Assembly (NCBI GenBank): GCA_017546205.1
Contig: JAFYXJ010000025.1
Coordinates: 1 to 59,198 of the forward strand
Direction: 5' to 3'
Length of the DNA: 59,198 bases
Origin: Clostridia bacterium
GTDB lineage: Bacteria > Bacillota > Clostridia > Monoglobales > Monoglobaceae
In this document: positions 48,441 through 57,082 of the stretch, piece after piece
Position numbering within the stretch: position 1 is the first letter of the stretch
Layout: every line of letters starts with the position of its first letter
Translations under genes and position numbers: made by a program
Notes under the pieces: model-generated
Database searches by the model: none
What the model was told of the DNA's origin: nothing
Seen by the model: the letters and a program-made list of their open reading frames with translations, nothing else

Positions 48441-51386
48441 ATGGCGTACAATTTTAGAAGTCAAATGGAAATGATAGAGGCAACCATTCCCCGCCTTTAT
48501 CGTGAAGTATATGTTCCGGTGGCAGAGGTGGATATGACTGTTTATCGGACACCGGAACCGGTTTCTTTCCGTGATAAACTGACGGGAATTGAAACTCCGG
48601 TGAAAAAAGGTGATGTCTGGGGTAGTGTATGGGAGTGTGGATGGTTCCACATTACCGGTACTGTTCCGGAATCTGCCAAAGGGAAGCAGGTTGTTCTCTA
48701 TCTGGATGCGCATAGTGAACTTTGCGTTGTAGATAACGATGGTGTACCGGTTCTCGGTTTGTCCAGCGGTAGTTGCATAAGGGTTCAACCGGATTTTGGA
48801 TGTTTTGGTATCCGTAAACGAGTGTATCCCATTTGTGACTGTGCAAAAGGCGGAGAAAAATTGGATATCTGGGCAGATGCCGGATGTAACTATATTTCTG
48901 AGGCGGAGCATCCTGTACGTGGTAAGGTAGGAGAAATTGAGTTTGCAGATATTTGTATTTACAGAGAAAATGTAAAGCAGTTGTTTTACGATTTCTTTTT
49001 GCTGTATGATTTATTGCAAAATCTTCCAGAAGACAGTGCTAGATACCATAGGATTCGGCAGAGTCTTTTTGATGCATCCTGCAGGATTTTCTCCTGCACC
49101 GATGAGGAAGTGGAAGAAGCATCGACAATTTTGAAAAAAGAACTGGATAAAAAAGGCGGAGACGCTGACCTGTCCTTTACGGCCATTGGTCATTCTCATA
49201 TTGATCTTGCATGGCTCTGGCCAATCCGTGAGACAAAGCGGAAAGGTGCCAGAACATTTTCCAATGCAATTCATTTTATGGAAAAGTATCCAGAGTATAT
49301 GTTCGGTGCAAGCCAACCCCAACTCTATCAATGGGTGAAAGAAGATTATCCCGAACTTTATGAACAGGTGAAACAAAAAATTAAAGAGGGCAGATGGGAG
49401 ACCCAGGGTGCTATGTGGGTGGAACCGGATGCCAATGTTACAGGTGGTGAATCTTTTGTCCGTCAGTTTCTTTACGGAAAGCGGTTTTTCCGCGATGAAT
49501 TCGATAAAGATATGAAGATTCTGTGGTTGCCTGATGTGTTTGGTTATAGTGCGGCTCTCCCTCAGATTCTCAAAAAGAGCGGTGTGCCCTATTTTCTTAC
49601 CATTAAACTTGGTTGGGGAAACAGACATAATCAGCATCCCCACAATACATTTAAGTGGCAAGGTATTGATGGCAGCGAAGTGCTTGCGCACATGCCACCG
49701 GAGAATGATTACAGTTCTTTTGCAATTCCGTCAAGTCTCCGCCGTGCAGAACGGGAGTACAAGGATAAGTGTGTTTGTGATGAAGGACTTATTCTTTACG
49801 GTATCGGTGACGGTGGCGGCGGCCCTGGCAGATTCCATCTGGAAATGATGAAACGGGAGAAGAACCTTTCCGGTTTGCCGCCGGTAAAACAGGGGTTTGC
49901 AGTTGATTTTTTTGACCGGTTAGCAGAAAATCAGGAAAAGTATGCGACCTATGTGGGTGAATTGTACTTTGAAATGCATCAGGGTACTTATACCACCCAG
50001 GCACGCAACAAGAAATATAACCGTAAAATGGAAAAACTGCTCCGTGAGGCAGAGTTTGCATCTATCGCAACAGGCAGTACATACCCCAAAGAAAAACTGG
50101 ATGAAATCTGGAAAGAGGTGCTTTTGTACCAGTTCCACGATATTCTGCCCGGTTCGTCCATCAAGCGTGTCTATGATGAATCTCTGGCGCGTTATGCGGT
50201 CCTTTATGATGAGACAGAGGCAATTGTGAAAAAAGCTTATGGAGAGGGCGAATATGCAATCAACTCTCTGTCATGGGATCGATGTGGATGGGAGAAGATT
50301 GACGGCAAGTGGTATTATCTTATCACACCGGCTATGGGCAGTACAGAACTTAAGGATGGTATTGCATCCAAGGAAGTGCCCGTATCTGATTGTGGTGTAC
50401 TTGACAATGATTGTGTAAGAGTGTTTTTTGATGAAGATGGTTCACTTCTTTCTGTCTATGACAAGAAAGCCGATCGAGAAATTCTGCGTGACAAATCCAA
50501 TATTTTTACCGTTTATCACGATGAGGGCGATGCTTGGGATTTCAGCGAAAGTTACAGATCCCAGAAACCAAAATATTTCGAACTGATAAAAGCGGAAGCT
50601 TTTCATGACGGACCGGTTAAGGGTGTCCGTCAGGAATATGTGTTTGGCGAGAGTAAGCTGTGGCAGACCATTTCTATTACTGACGGAAGCCCTGTGGTAA
50701 CCTTCGATACCAAAATTGACTGGAAAGAACGGGCGAAGATGCTCAGAACCTCTTTTGATACAACCATTGTAACAAGTGAGGTTACCTGTGATATCCAATA
50801 TGGTTCCATCAAGCGGAATACTCATGAAAATACCAGCTGGGATGTAGCAAAGTTTGAAATTTGTGCCCACAAATATGCTGATTTATCCGATGCCACCTAT
50901 GGCGTTGCGTTGATGAATGATTGTAAATACGGATACTATGTGAAAAACGGTGTTATGGATTTAAGCCTTTTGCGTAGCGCAATGCATCCTGGCGAAAGAA
51001 AATCTTCCTTCCGTACTGATACAGCGATTCACACCTTTAAATATGCTCTGTATCCTCATGAAGGTTGCCTGAAAGACAGCGATGTTTTGAAAAAGAGCTA
51101 TGAATTGAATCAGGATCTCTGGGTTGGCGGCAAAGTAGAACAAATGTTCACCATTTCCAATCCGGACATTATTGTGGAATCGGTGAAAAAGGCTGAGGAC
51201 AGTGACAGTATCATTGTTCGTATGTATGAGACCAAGGGCGGATGTGCAGAGACCGCGATTCACTTTACCAAACCTGTTAAGTCTGCATATCTGGTTGATA
51301 TGATGGAAGAAAATGAAAAAAAAATAGACCTGAACAAGATTCCATTCCACGGATTTGAGATTGTGACGGTCAAAGTAACTTTATAA
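48441..51386 (+). CDS. GH38 alpha-mannosidase
   Basis: The 981-residue product is a cytoplasmic class II alpha-mannosidase (no signal peptide). The zinc site is His251 and Asp255 (GHSHIDLAWLWP), the nucleophile is Asp365 (WLPDVFGYSAALPQIL) and His566 (QFHDILPGSS) completes it. The N-terminal accessory domain (1-230) and C-terminal beta-sandwich are full length. It would release mannose from imported manno-oligosaccharides. Family members cleave alpha-1,2/1,3/1,6 bonds; specificity is not visible. ATG 48441 is preferred over GTG 48432 because AGGTG precedes it. Confidence 0.93.
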   Translation: MAYNFRSQMEMIEATIPRLYREVYVPVAEVDMTVYRTPEPVSFRDKLTGIETPVKKGDVWGSVWECGWFHITGTVPESAKGKQVVLYLDAHSELCVVDNDGVPVLGLSSGSCIRVQPDFGCFGIRKRVYPICDCAKGGEKLDIWADAGCNYISEAEHPVRGKVGEIEFADICIYRENVKQLFYDFFLLYDLLQNLPEDSARYHRIRQSLFDASCRIFSCTDEEVEEASTILKKELDKKGGDADLSFTAIGHSHIDLAWLWPIRETKRKGARTFSNAIHFMEKYPEYMFGASQPQLYQWVKEDYPELYEQVKQKIKEGRWETQGAMWVEPDANVTGGESFVRQFLYGKRFFRDEFDKDMKILWLPDVFGYSAALPQILKKSGVPYFLTIKLGWGNRHNQHPHNTFKWQGIDGSEVLAHMPPENDYSSFAIPSSLRRAEREYKDKCVCDEGLILYGIGDGGGGPGRFHLEMMKREKNLSGLPPVKQGFAVDFFDRLAENQEKYATYVGELYFEMHQGTYTTQARNKKYNRKMEKLLREAEFASIATGSTYPKEKLDEIWKEVLLYQFHDILPGSSIKRVYDESLARYAVLYDETEAIVKKAYGEGEYAINSLSWDRCGWEKIDGKWYYLITPAMGSTELKDGIASKEVPVSDCGVLDNDCVRVFFDEDGSLLSVYDKKADREILRDKSNIFTVYHDEGDAWDFSESYRSQKPKYFELIKAEAFHDGPVKGVRQEYVFGESKLWQTISITDGSPVVTFDTKIDWKERAKMLRTSFDTTIVTSEVTCDIQYGSIKRNTHENTSWDVAKFEICAHKYADLSDATYGVALMNDCKYGYYVKNGVMDLSLLRSAMHPGERKSSFRTDTAIHTFKYALYPHEGCLKDSDVLKKSYELNQDLWVGGKVEQMFTISNPDIIVESVKKAEDSDSIIVRMYETKGGCAETAIHFTKPVKSAYLVDMMEENEKKIDLNKIPFHGFEIVTVKVTL

Positions 51387-51405
51387 AAATAAGGAGAGAG
51401 AAAAA

Positions 51406-52794
51406 ATGAAAAGAACAATTGCAATGGTAATGGCAGTTCTGCTGATGGTCTCTATGCTTGCAGGCTGCGGTAACACAAACGACAAGAATGATAAGGGTCA
51501 GACGATGATTTCTGTCGGTAGCTGGCCTACCAAAGAAGGTCTGGAACTGGATGCAATGAATGCCAGAAAAGACCGTTTTGAGACAGATAATGCAGACGTT
51601 GAAATTGTCCCCGATGAGTGGAAATTTGACAGAAGAACTTTCTATGCAAAGGCTGCAGGAAATCAACTTCCCACCGTGTATTATGCAGGTTTTACCGAAA
51701 TGGCAGAAATTATTTCATCCGAACTTTCTGCTGATATCAGCAATGTATTGAAAAAACGCGGATATGACGGTATGATCAATCCGGCGGTATTAAAAGCAAT
51801 TTCCAATGATGACGGAGAAATCAAATCCTTCCCAATGTTTGCATATACTTTGGGATTGGCATTCAACGCAGATTTGCTGAAACAGGCAGGCTACCTTGCA
51901 GAGGATGGAACTCCCCATCAACCGGCTAGCTTGGATGAAATGGTTGAAATGGCGATTGATATCAAGGCAAAAACCGGTAAAGCAGGATTGGTGCTTCCCT
52001 CTGCGGATAACGGTGCAGGCTGGATTTTTACCGCTCTTGCATGGTCTTTCGGCGTAGATTTCATGGAAAAAGACGAGAATGGCAAATGGCATGCTACCTT
52101 CAATACTCCTGAGGGTGCTGCAGCACTTCAATGGTACAAGGATTTGAAGTGGAAGCATGATGTTATTCCGGCAAACACTTTGGTTACTACAGAGGAATGG
52201 AACAGAATTATGGGTTCCGACAATGCAGCAATGAGCATCAACTCCGGCGACTGGGCAAAGAAAGTTGTTAAGTTTGGTTTTGACCCGAAAAAACTTGGTA
52301 TGATGGTAATGCCTGCAGGTCCCAAGCGTCATGTAGTTCTGCTTGGCGGTGATGTACAGTGTCTGCGTAACGATTCCACCGAGGATCAAATTGATGCAGG
52401 TGTTCGTTGGCTGGAGACTGCAAACTCTTTCAAATTAACTGAAGACTACAAAAAGACTACTGAGGATGCTATCAAAACTCAATTGGATATGAAGCAACAT
52501 GTAGGTGTACATAACATGAGCGTTTGGAGTTCTGAGTCTGAGAGCCTACAGTGGTATAACCAATACCTGGATGATCAAACAAACGGAAATCCCAACCATG
52601 TAAGACTTTACAATGAATTTGTTGCAAATCCAACTTGCGAAATTCAGGCTGAGGAACCGGTTTGTTGCCAGCAACTTTATGGAATTCTGGCTGGATGTAT
52701 TCAGGAAGTATGGACCAACCAAGATGCAGATTGTGCTGCAATCATGGAAAAAGCAAATGCTGAATTCCAGCGCGACTATCTCGACACGCTTTAA
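51406..52794 (+). CDS. ABC-type sugar-binding lipoprotein
   Basis: The 462-residue product is an extracellular solute-binding protein, family 1 type. It has a lipoprotein signal with lipobox LAGC (Cys21), the cluster-B-like pattern DRFETDNADVEIVPDEW, YAGFTEMAEI, the hinge segment SFPMFAYTLGLAFNADLLKQAG and aromatic residues typical of oligosaccharide sites. It would capture glycan fragments released outside the cell. No permease or ATPase gene follows; a terminator does. The transporter must lie elsewhere. AAGGAGAG is the ribosome site. Confidence 0.9.
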   Translation: MKRTIAMVMAVLLMVSMLAGCGNTNDKNDKGQTMISVGSWPTKEGLELDAMNARKDRFETDNADVEIVPDEWKFDRRTFYAKAAGNQLPTVYYAGFTEMAEIISSELSADISNVLKKRGYDGMINPAVLKAISNDDGEIKSFPMFAYTLGLAFNADLLKQAGYLAEDGTPHQPASLDEMVEMAIDIKAKTGKAGLVLPSADNGAGWIFTALAWSFGVDFMEKDENGKWHATFNTPEGAAALQWYKDLKWKHDVIPANTLVTTEEWNRIMGSDNAAMSINSGDWAKKVVKFGFDPKKLGMMVMPAGPKRHVVLLGGDVQCLRNDSTEDQIDAGVRWLETANSFKLTEDYKKTTEDAIKTQLDMKQHVGVHNMSVWSSESESLQWYNQYLDDQTNGNPNHVRLYNEFVANPTCEIQAEEPVCCQQLYGILAGCIQEVWTNQDADCAAIMEKANAEFQRDYLDTL

Positions 52795-52798
52795 AAAC

Positions 52799-52831
52799 AA
52801 AAAACTGCCTACGATTGTAGGCAGTTTTTTT
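52799..52831. terminator. Bidirectional terminator between the sugar-binding gene and ssrA
   Basis: A 13-bp stem (AAAAACTGCCTAC with GTAGGCAGTTTTT, loop GATT) with T runs on both sides. It ends the plus-strand operon and, on the minus strand, lies 2 bases beyond the tmRNA CCA end. Confidence 0.9.
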
Positions 52832-52833
52832 CA

Positions 52834-53180
52834 TGGTGGAGGTGAGGGGAGTTGAACCCCTGTCCGAAGAAGTATCCCCACAAGGCAACTACGAGCGTAG
52901 TCAGTGATTAAGATTCCCTGACCGACCCATTCACTGACAAACAAGCCGATGAGGTAGCTTCATCAATCGTGGCAGGGTCAAAGCTTTCCCTGCTCATGTG
53001 CACCGCTTTTGATGATACTCTGCACCGGAGCCGCGGTAACCCCGGGAGAGCAGCTGCGTTAATTAGGCAGCGTAAGCTAAATTATTGTTAGCGTTTAATT
53101 TTAGGTTGGGTTTTTTACGCAGAACCCGCTGCGGCTCGCTCCTCATGTCTCTACAACCCCGTCGAAACCTTTACACCCCC
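52834..53180 (-). ncRNA. ssrA: Transfer-messenger RNA (tmRNA)
   Basis: tmRNA rescues stalled ribosomes with SmpB. The minus-strand RNA begins GGGGGTGTAAAGGTTTCGAC (53180 down) and ends with an encoded CCA (52834-52836); the 7-bp acceptor stem pairs fully with one G-U. The T-arm-like segment is at the 3' end (GTTCAACTC). The resume codon is GCT at 53092-53090, coding the tag ANNNLAYAA, followed by TAA at 53065-53063. Pseudoknot stretches lie on both sides. It is a one-piece tmRNA of about 347 bases. Confidence 0.97.
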
Positions 53181-53183
53181 ATA

Positions 53184-53654
53184 TCAGCGCTGATTGAATT
53201 CTTTCATGGCACGGCTCATGTTCCGTTTTGCATCCCGCTCCGCAATGGATGCACGTTTGTCATAGTCTTTTTTACCACGGCAAAGACCAAGACTTAACTT
53301 GACATACTGTCCTTTGAAATATAACTTTAACGGAATCAAGGTATATCCCTGCTGCTGCGTAAGCCCAATCAGTTTGTTAATTTCTCTGCGATGGAGAAGC
53401 AACCGACGGGAACGTAACGGATCTCGGTTAAAGATATTTCCTTGCTCATAGGGACTGATGTGCATACCAATCAGGATTGCTTCACCGGTTTTGCAGGAAA
53501 CATAACTGTCTTTCAAATTAACCCGACCTTGACGGATGGATTTTACCTCGGTGCCGAATAACTCAAGACCTGCTTCAAATTCTTCATCTACAAAGTAATC
53601 ATGATATGCTTTTTTATTCTGTGCAATTATCGGATTGCTTTTGTCCTTTGCCAT
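53184..53654 (-). CDS. smpB: SmpB, tmRNA-binding protein
   Basis: SmpB delivers tmRNA to stalled ribosomes. The 156-residue product has the core [55 protein letters not shown], and a basic tail ending [26 protein letters not shown]. Only three bases separate its stop from the 5' end of ssrA, so they are cotranscribed. I chose ATG 53654 (MAKDKSN), with AAGGCGG upstream. Confidence 0.97.
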   Translation of the reverse strand: MAKDKSNPIIAQNKKAYHDYFVDEEFEAGLELFGTEVKSIRQGRVNLKDSYVSCKTGEAILIGMHISPYEQGNIFNRDPLRSRRLLLHRREINKLIGLTQQQGYTLIPLKLYFKGQYVKLSLGLCRGKKDYDKRASIAERDAKRNMSRAMKEFNQR

Positions 53655-53696
53655 TCGTTTCACCGCCTTGTTTCAGAATTTCCATACAGCTTGATT

Positions 53697-53725
53697 AGTA
53701 TACCTTGATTTTGAAAAAAAGTCAA
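53697..53725 (-). promoter_or_regulatory. Sigma-A promoter of smpB-ssrA
   Basis: On the minus strand, TTGACT (53720-53725) and TATACT (53697-53702) have a 17-base spacer, about 40 bases before smpB. Confidence 0.75.
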
Positions 53726-53735
53726 GGGAAGAATG

Positions 53736-54830
53736 TCAGGAAAGGAGACCGTATTTTTCCTTTACAGTCAAGATTCGACGGACGCTTTGGTTGATCCTCT
53801 CCTCGGTTAAGGTTCCGTCCATAAGAGCGTTTATTATACCCTCAAATGCCCGATGCATGTCTTCAGGACAAAGAATCATATCACAGCCAGCCTCAATCGC
53901 CATAACGGCTGCAACATCGGATTCATAATGGTCAGAAATGGCTTTCATTTCCATGGCATCAGTAATGACCACACCTTGGAATCCAAGTTCGCCACGCAAA
54001 CCATCAGTAATCAGTTTTTTGGAAAAAACAGCAGGTACAGCATCTACCTCGGGCACAGTGATGTGTGCGCACATGACAAAGTCAGCCCCGGCATCGATAC
54101 CGGCACGAAAAGGAATCCATTCGCAATTTTTTAATTCTTCCAATGTTTTATGATTATACGCAGATTGACTATGCGTGTCCTCTTGGGTATCACCATGTCC
54201 AGGAAAATGCTTTAAGGTAGCAATGATTCCATTTTCCTGAAATCCTTTTACTGCAGCAGAAACCAGTTGTGCCGCCTCTTCCGGAGAATCGGAATAGGCT
54301 CTGGTGCTGATGACGGTGTTCTGGGGATTGGTCCAGACATCAGCAACCGGAGCATAATTCAGTTGAAACCCTAAGTCTTTCAAATCACATGCAATGGATG
54401 CGGCATTTTCATAGGCAACAGTTTCGCCTTGCTCACGATAAGTATACATGGGTGAAAATTGAGTTGTACCGAGGGTATCTGCAACTCTTGCAACCAACCC
54501 ACCCTCTTCATCAACAGAGAGAAATGGAGTAATTTTGGAGTACTCACGGGTGTTTTTCAGCATTTGGCGTGTCTGTTCCGGCGATTTTAGATTTTTAGCA
54601 AAATAAATAACACCGCCAACAGGATATTGTATCAGTGATGTCTTGGTTGCATCGCCTGCCTGAGTGGCAGTCCCGATGCCGGTCAGTGCCTCTGGTGTAA
54701 CCACCAGAAGTTGATAACATTTTTCTTCCAGAGTCATGGAAGAAAGCAGTGCATCGACAGTAGATGGAGCTGGTTTTTGACTGCATCCACACAGAAAAAA
54801 TAAAAGGGGTAATATTAAAAATCGTTTCAT
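53736..54830 (-). CDS. GH3 beta-N-acetylhexosaminidase lipoprotein (NagZ-like)
   Basis: The 364-residue product has a lipoprotein signal (lipobox FLCGC, Cys15) and a single GH3 barrel. The motif KHFPGHGDTQEDTH carries the catalytic His, and Asp in VVITDAMEM is the nucleophile. Bacterial short GH3 enzymes of this type remove N-acetylglucosamine from muropeptides; the extracellular position suggests wall turnover. There are no C-terminal domains. The gene is transcribed toward smpB. Confidence 0.9.
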   Translation of the reverse strand: MKRFLILPLLFFLCGCSQKPAPSTVDALLSSMTLEEKCYQLLVVTPEALTGIGTATQAGDATKTSLIQYPVGGVIYFAKNLKSPEQTRQMLKNTREYSKITPFLSVDEEGGLVARVADTLGTTQFSPMYTYREQGETVAYENAASIACDLKDLGFQLNYAPVADVWTNPQNTVISTRAYSDSPEEAAQLVSAAVKGFQENGIIATLKHFPGHGDTQEDTHSQSAYNHKTLEELKNCEWIPFRAGIDAGADFVMCAHITVPEVDAVPAVFSKKLITDGLRGELGFQGVVITDAMEMKAISDHYESDVAAVMAIEAGCDMILCPEDMHRAFEGIINALMDGTLTEERINQSVRRILTVKEKYGLLS

Positions 54831-54861
54831 AGTTTTGCTCCTTTTTTCGAATGTTATGTTT

Positions 54862-54870
54862 AGTATACCA
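54862..54870 (-). promoter_or_regulatory. Extended -10 promoter of the GH3 gene
   Basis: On the minus strand TGGTATACT contains an extended -10 (TG before TATACT, 54862-54867). No good -35 box is visible. Confidence 0.4.
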
Positions 54871-54889
54871 GAAAATACTAAAAAATAAA

Positions 54890-55160
54890 AGATTTTTTTC
54901 AGGTTTTGCTGAAAGCCTATAAAACTAATTTAGTGTGGAAAAGATTTTATCATTGAAATCTCGCAGAGAAATTGAGTTTGGAAATTACAATAATGGTCAA
55001 ACTTGGTTGTTTATGAGATTTTTTCAACTGTTATAATTTTATAAATTATGGATATTTTTTTATAACCGATATCGAAAAATTTATAAAATATCCGTATTTA
55101 TTTATAAAATATGTGCAAAAAAATTTGGAGGTTCACTCCTCCGAATTAAATGATTAATCA
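54890..55160. other. AT-rich non-coding region with inverted repeats
   Basis: I see no gene here. The stretch has several TTTATAAA motifs and a 9-bp inverted repeat GGATATTTT/AAAATATCC (55050-55058 and 55085-55093) around CGATATCG. A second, short palindromic hairpin lies at about 55122-55144 (TTGGAGG/CCTCCGAA). It marks the change from core to accessory sequence and may be an old insertion boundary. Confidence 0.5.
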
Positions 55161-55162
55161 AC

Positions 55163-55200
55163 AAAAAATATAAGCCCCGAATGAGGAGCTTATATTTTTC
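55163..55200. terminator. Terminator after the recombinase-like gene
   Basis: A 12-bp AT-rich stem (55164-55175 with 55188-55199) with T runs on both strands, just after the minus-strand gene ending at 55206. Confidence 0.7.
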
Positions 55201-55205
55201 AAAAC

Positions 55206-55580
55206 TTATTCAGCACTTAAATTTCTTTCTCTTCTACTAATGTTATTAGCAAGAGCAATTGCACTACGGTAATTTCCTAGATCAAAATCTGGCTCAAGCC
55301 TTGAAATTACCATTACACCCTTTTCTTCCAGCATTTCCAAAACACAACACATTTCATAAACACTTGGTGCCATAAAATCTGTTATACTCCCAACAACAAT
55401 TGCATCACCCTCTGCAACAACACCCAACAAAATCCCCAATTGCTCTGTCTGACCTGCCTTATCTTCAAAGTAGTTACAATCAGGTATATTGTAAAACATT
55501 GCGTGAGAATAGAGGACGAAGGGGTCTCCGCTCGCATAAGCAAACAGATTCCCGTTAATTTCCATACCCCTAATAAACAT
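55206..55580 (-). CDS. Degenerate serine-recombinase-like protein
   Basis: The 124-residue product follows the resolvase catalytic-domain pattern: an N-terminal strand FAYASGDP where resolvases have YxRVS, then YFEDKAGQTEQLGILLG, GDAIVVGSITDFMA where resolvases have the DRLxR arginines, and LEMLEEKGVMVISRLEPDFD. The catalytic Arg residues are absent and the N-terminal Arg is missing, so it should not cut DNA. There is no DNA-binding tail. It starts in the stop codon of the preceding gene (TAATG), so the two form a unit. Its role is unknown; it may be a binding or regulatory relic. Confidence 0.6.
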   Translation of the reverse strand: MFIRGMEINGNLFAYASGDPFVLYSHAMFYNIPDCNYFEDKAGQTEQLGILLGVVAEGDAIVVGSITDFMAPSVYEMCCVLEMLEEKGVMVISRLEPDFDLGNYRSAIALANNISRRERNLSAE

Positions 55581-55954
55581 TATACCACCCCTTCATATGG
55601 ATTTCCAACAAATAGATAGAGCACAAATGTATTTTTATCAAAAATTGAATACCCAGCATTACCAACCAATCCTTCTTCTTTTACTGACTCCAACAATTCA
55701 GATGTAATAGTGTCCACTTCAACAATAAATCTAATATCTATATTTTTCTTCACTATTTCATCGCTTTCTTTTGAGCTTTTTGCAACAATATGTATTGCAA
55801 GGCAATCTTTGTCAGCAACATTGTAAATGACTTCAGTTGACAACCCTTTATTTTCAATTCTTTTTAGTACAGAAGCTACTCTTCTATCTATTTCCATAGC
55901 AAAATCAAAATTCGAAGAAAGCCCATTTAAAGAGAAACGTTTTATATCTCCCAT
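55580..55954 (-). CDS. Unknown small protein, first gene of a two-gene unit
   Basis: I do not recognise this 124-residue protein. It has a helical N-terminus with a charged stretch (DFAMEIDRRVASVLKRIENKG), then alternating strands (STEVIYNVAD, CLAIHIVAKSS, DIRFIVEVDT, FVLYLFVGNP). It is cytoplasmic. AAGGAGG is well placed before the ATG. It overlaps the resolvase-like gene by one base and lies downstream of the restriction-modification genes on the same strand, separated from them by a terminator. Confidence 0.75.
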   Translation of the reverse strand: MGDIKRFSLNGLSSNFDFAMEIDRRVASVLKRIENKGLSTEVIYNVADKDCLAIHIVAKSSKESDEIVKKNIDIRFIVEVDTITSELLESVKEEGLVGNAGYSIFDKNTFVLYLFVGNPYEGVV

Positions 55955-56158
55955 ATTAATCCTCCTTCCTTAAGTACACATGGCAAATGAGCCAGTGGAA
56001 ACAAAAACCTTAAAATTTGAAAATATCCTCACCTTTTCAAAAATTCGTTTCTAATATAATTTAAATCCGCAGTCTCCGATTTCGGGGGTAACATGTATAT
56101 AAATTGTTTTTTTAACTACAAAAAATTTAAAAACTGTCCATTTTCTATTTTACGAAAC

Positions 56159-56203
56159 ACAAAAACGGCGACATCGCCTGCATTCTGCAAGCGAGCCGCC
56201 GTT
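56159..56203 (-). terminator. Terminator after the restriction endonuclease gene
   Basis: Outer stem AACGGCG/CGCCGTT with an inner CGC-TGCA/TGCA-GCG stem, followed on the minus strand by a U run. It lies 28 bases after the endonuclease stop. Bases 55955-56158 between it and the next gene show nothing further. Confidence 0.75.
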
Positions 56204-56230
56204 ATCATTTGCCATTACTGGTTTTTAACT

Positions 56231-57061
56231 TTATCTGCTACTAAGTTGCTCAAAAAGGTCACTTCCCAATACTTTTAGAGACGTTCTTGCAACTTCAAGC
56301 ATAACCATAATCATATCTTTGTCGTTCCAATGTCCACCTTCGCCTTTTGTATAGATTGAAACAGCTTGTAGCATAATAGTTGCTCCGTTACATTTTACAA
56401 ATCTATTTTCACATAAATTAGTATTAATAGGCATACCGTAATTTGCAGCTGTCAATCTGTCAAGCCTGTTTAATGTGCCGTCATTATAAACTAATACTAC
56501 TTTCCTTCCGTCAGGTCTTGTAACCGTCACATTTTGTGTCAAAAAGTTGGAACCCTCCAAAAATAGAATATACGGGAAATGTCTTTCCGATAACATAAAA
56601 TTTGAAATCTCATTAACATTCTTATAAGCACGTTCAATGGCATTTCCTGCTGCCATCAAATCTTGGTTGTTCTTCTTTCCAACAAGTTTTCCTGCACTGA
56701 TATTTTCAATATCCTTTCCTTGGTGTTTGGCTTCTGACACTAATACAACTCGCCATTCCCCTTTATCATCTTGAACTTCGATAATTCCACCATCAGGCCT
56801 TATACTAGCACTCTCCACAAAAAGTGTTTGTCCTAAATAATCATCCACCTTTTTTAGTGCCTTGTTAATTTCTTTTTTTGACAGGTCTTTCCTATAGCGA
56901 AATTTTAGCATTGGAAACTCGAATTCGAGTTGTTTAATTACAAAAAGGGAAGTATTACCAACTTCTTTGTCATGTATTTGTGCATCCTTATGAAATATAG
57001 TTATGGGTCCTTGTCCTTCTTTTTGTTGTGCTGTTAATCTGCCAGACTGTCCTTTTTTCAT
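56231..57061 (-). CDS. Type II restriction endonuclease, EcoRI family
   Basis: The 276-residue product resembles EcoRI and RsrI along its whole length. Seen directly: the start with GRLTAQQK, Asp90 in RPDGG, Glu110 and Lys112 in SEAKHQGKDI (EcoRI Asp91, Glu111, Lys113), and the recognition helix LMAAGNAIER, whose Asn140, Ala141 and Arg144 match EcoRI Asn141, Ala142 and Arg145. TAANYGMPIN and SLKVLGSDLFEQL also match. I infer the target GAATTC, cut by Mg-dependent hydrolysis. It lies 21 bases behind the methyltransferase; GGGGG is the ribosome site. Confidence 0.93.
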   Translation of the reverse strand: MKKGQSGRLTAQQKEGQGPITIFHKDAQIHDKEVGNTSLFVIKQLEFEFPMLKFRYRKDLSKKEINKALKKVDDYLGQTLFVESASIRPDGGIIEVQDDKGEWRVVLVSEAKHQGKDIENISAGKLVGKKNNQDLMAAGNAIERAYKNVNEISNFMLSERHFPYILFLEGSNFLTQNVTVTRPDGRKVVLVYNDGTLNRLDRLTAANYGMPINTNLCENRFVKCNGATIMLQAVSIYTKGEGGHWNDKDMIMVMLEVARTSLKVLGSDLFEQLSSR

Positions 57062-57082
57062 TGATATGTAACCCCCTTTTTA

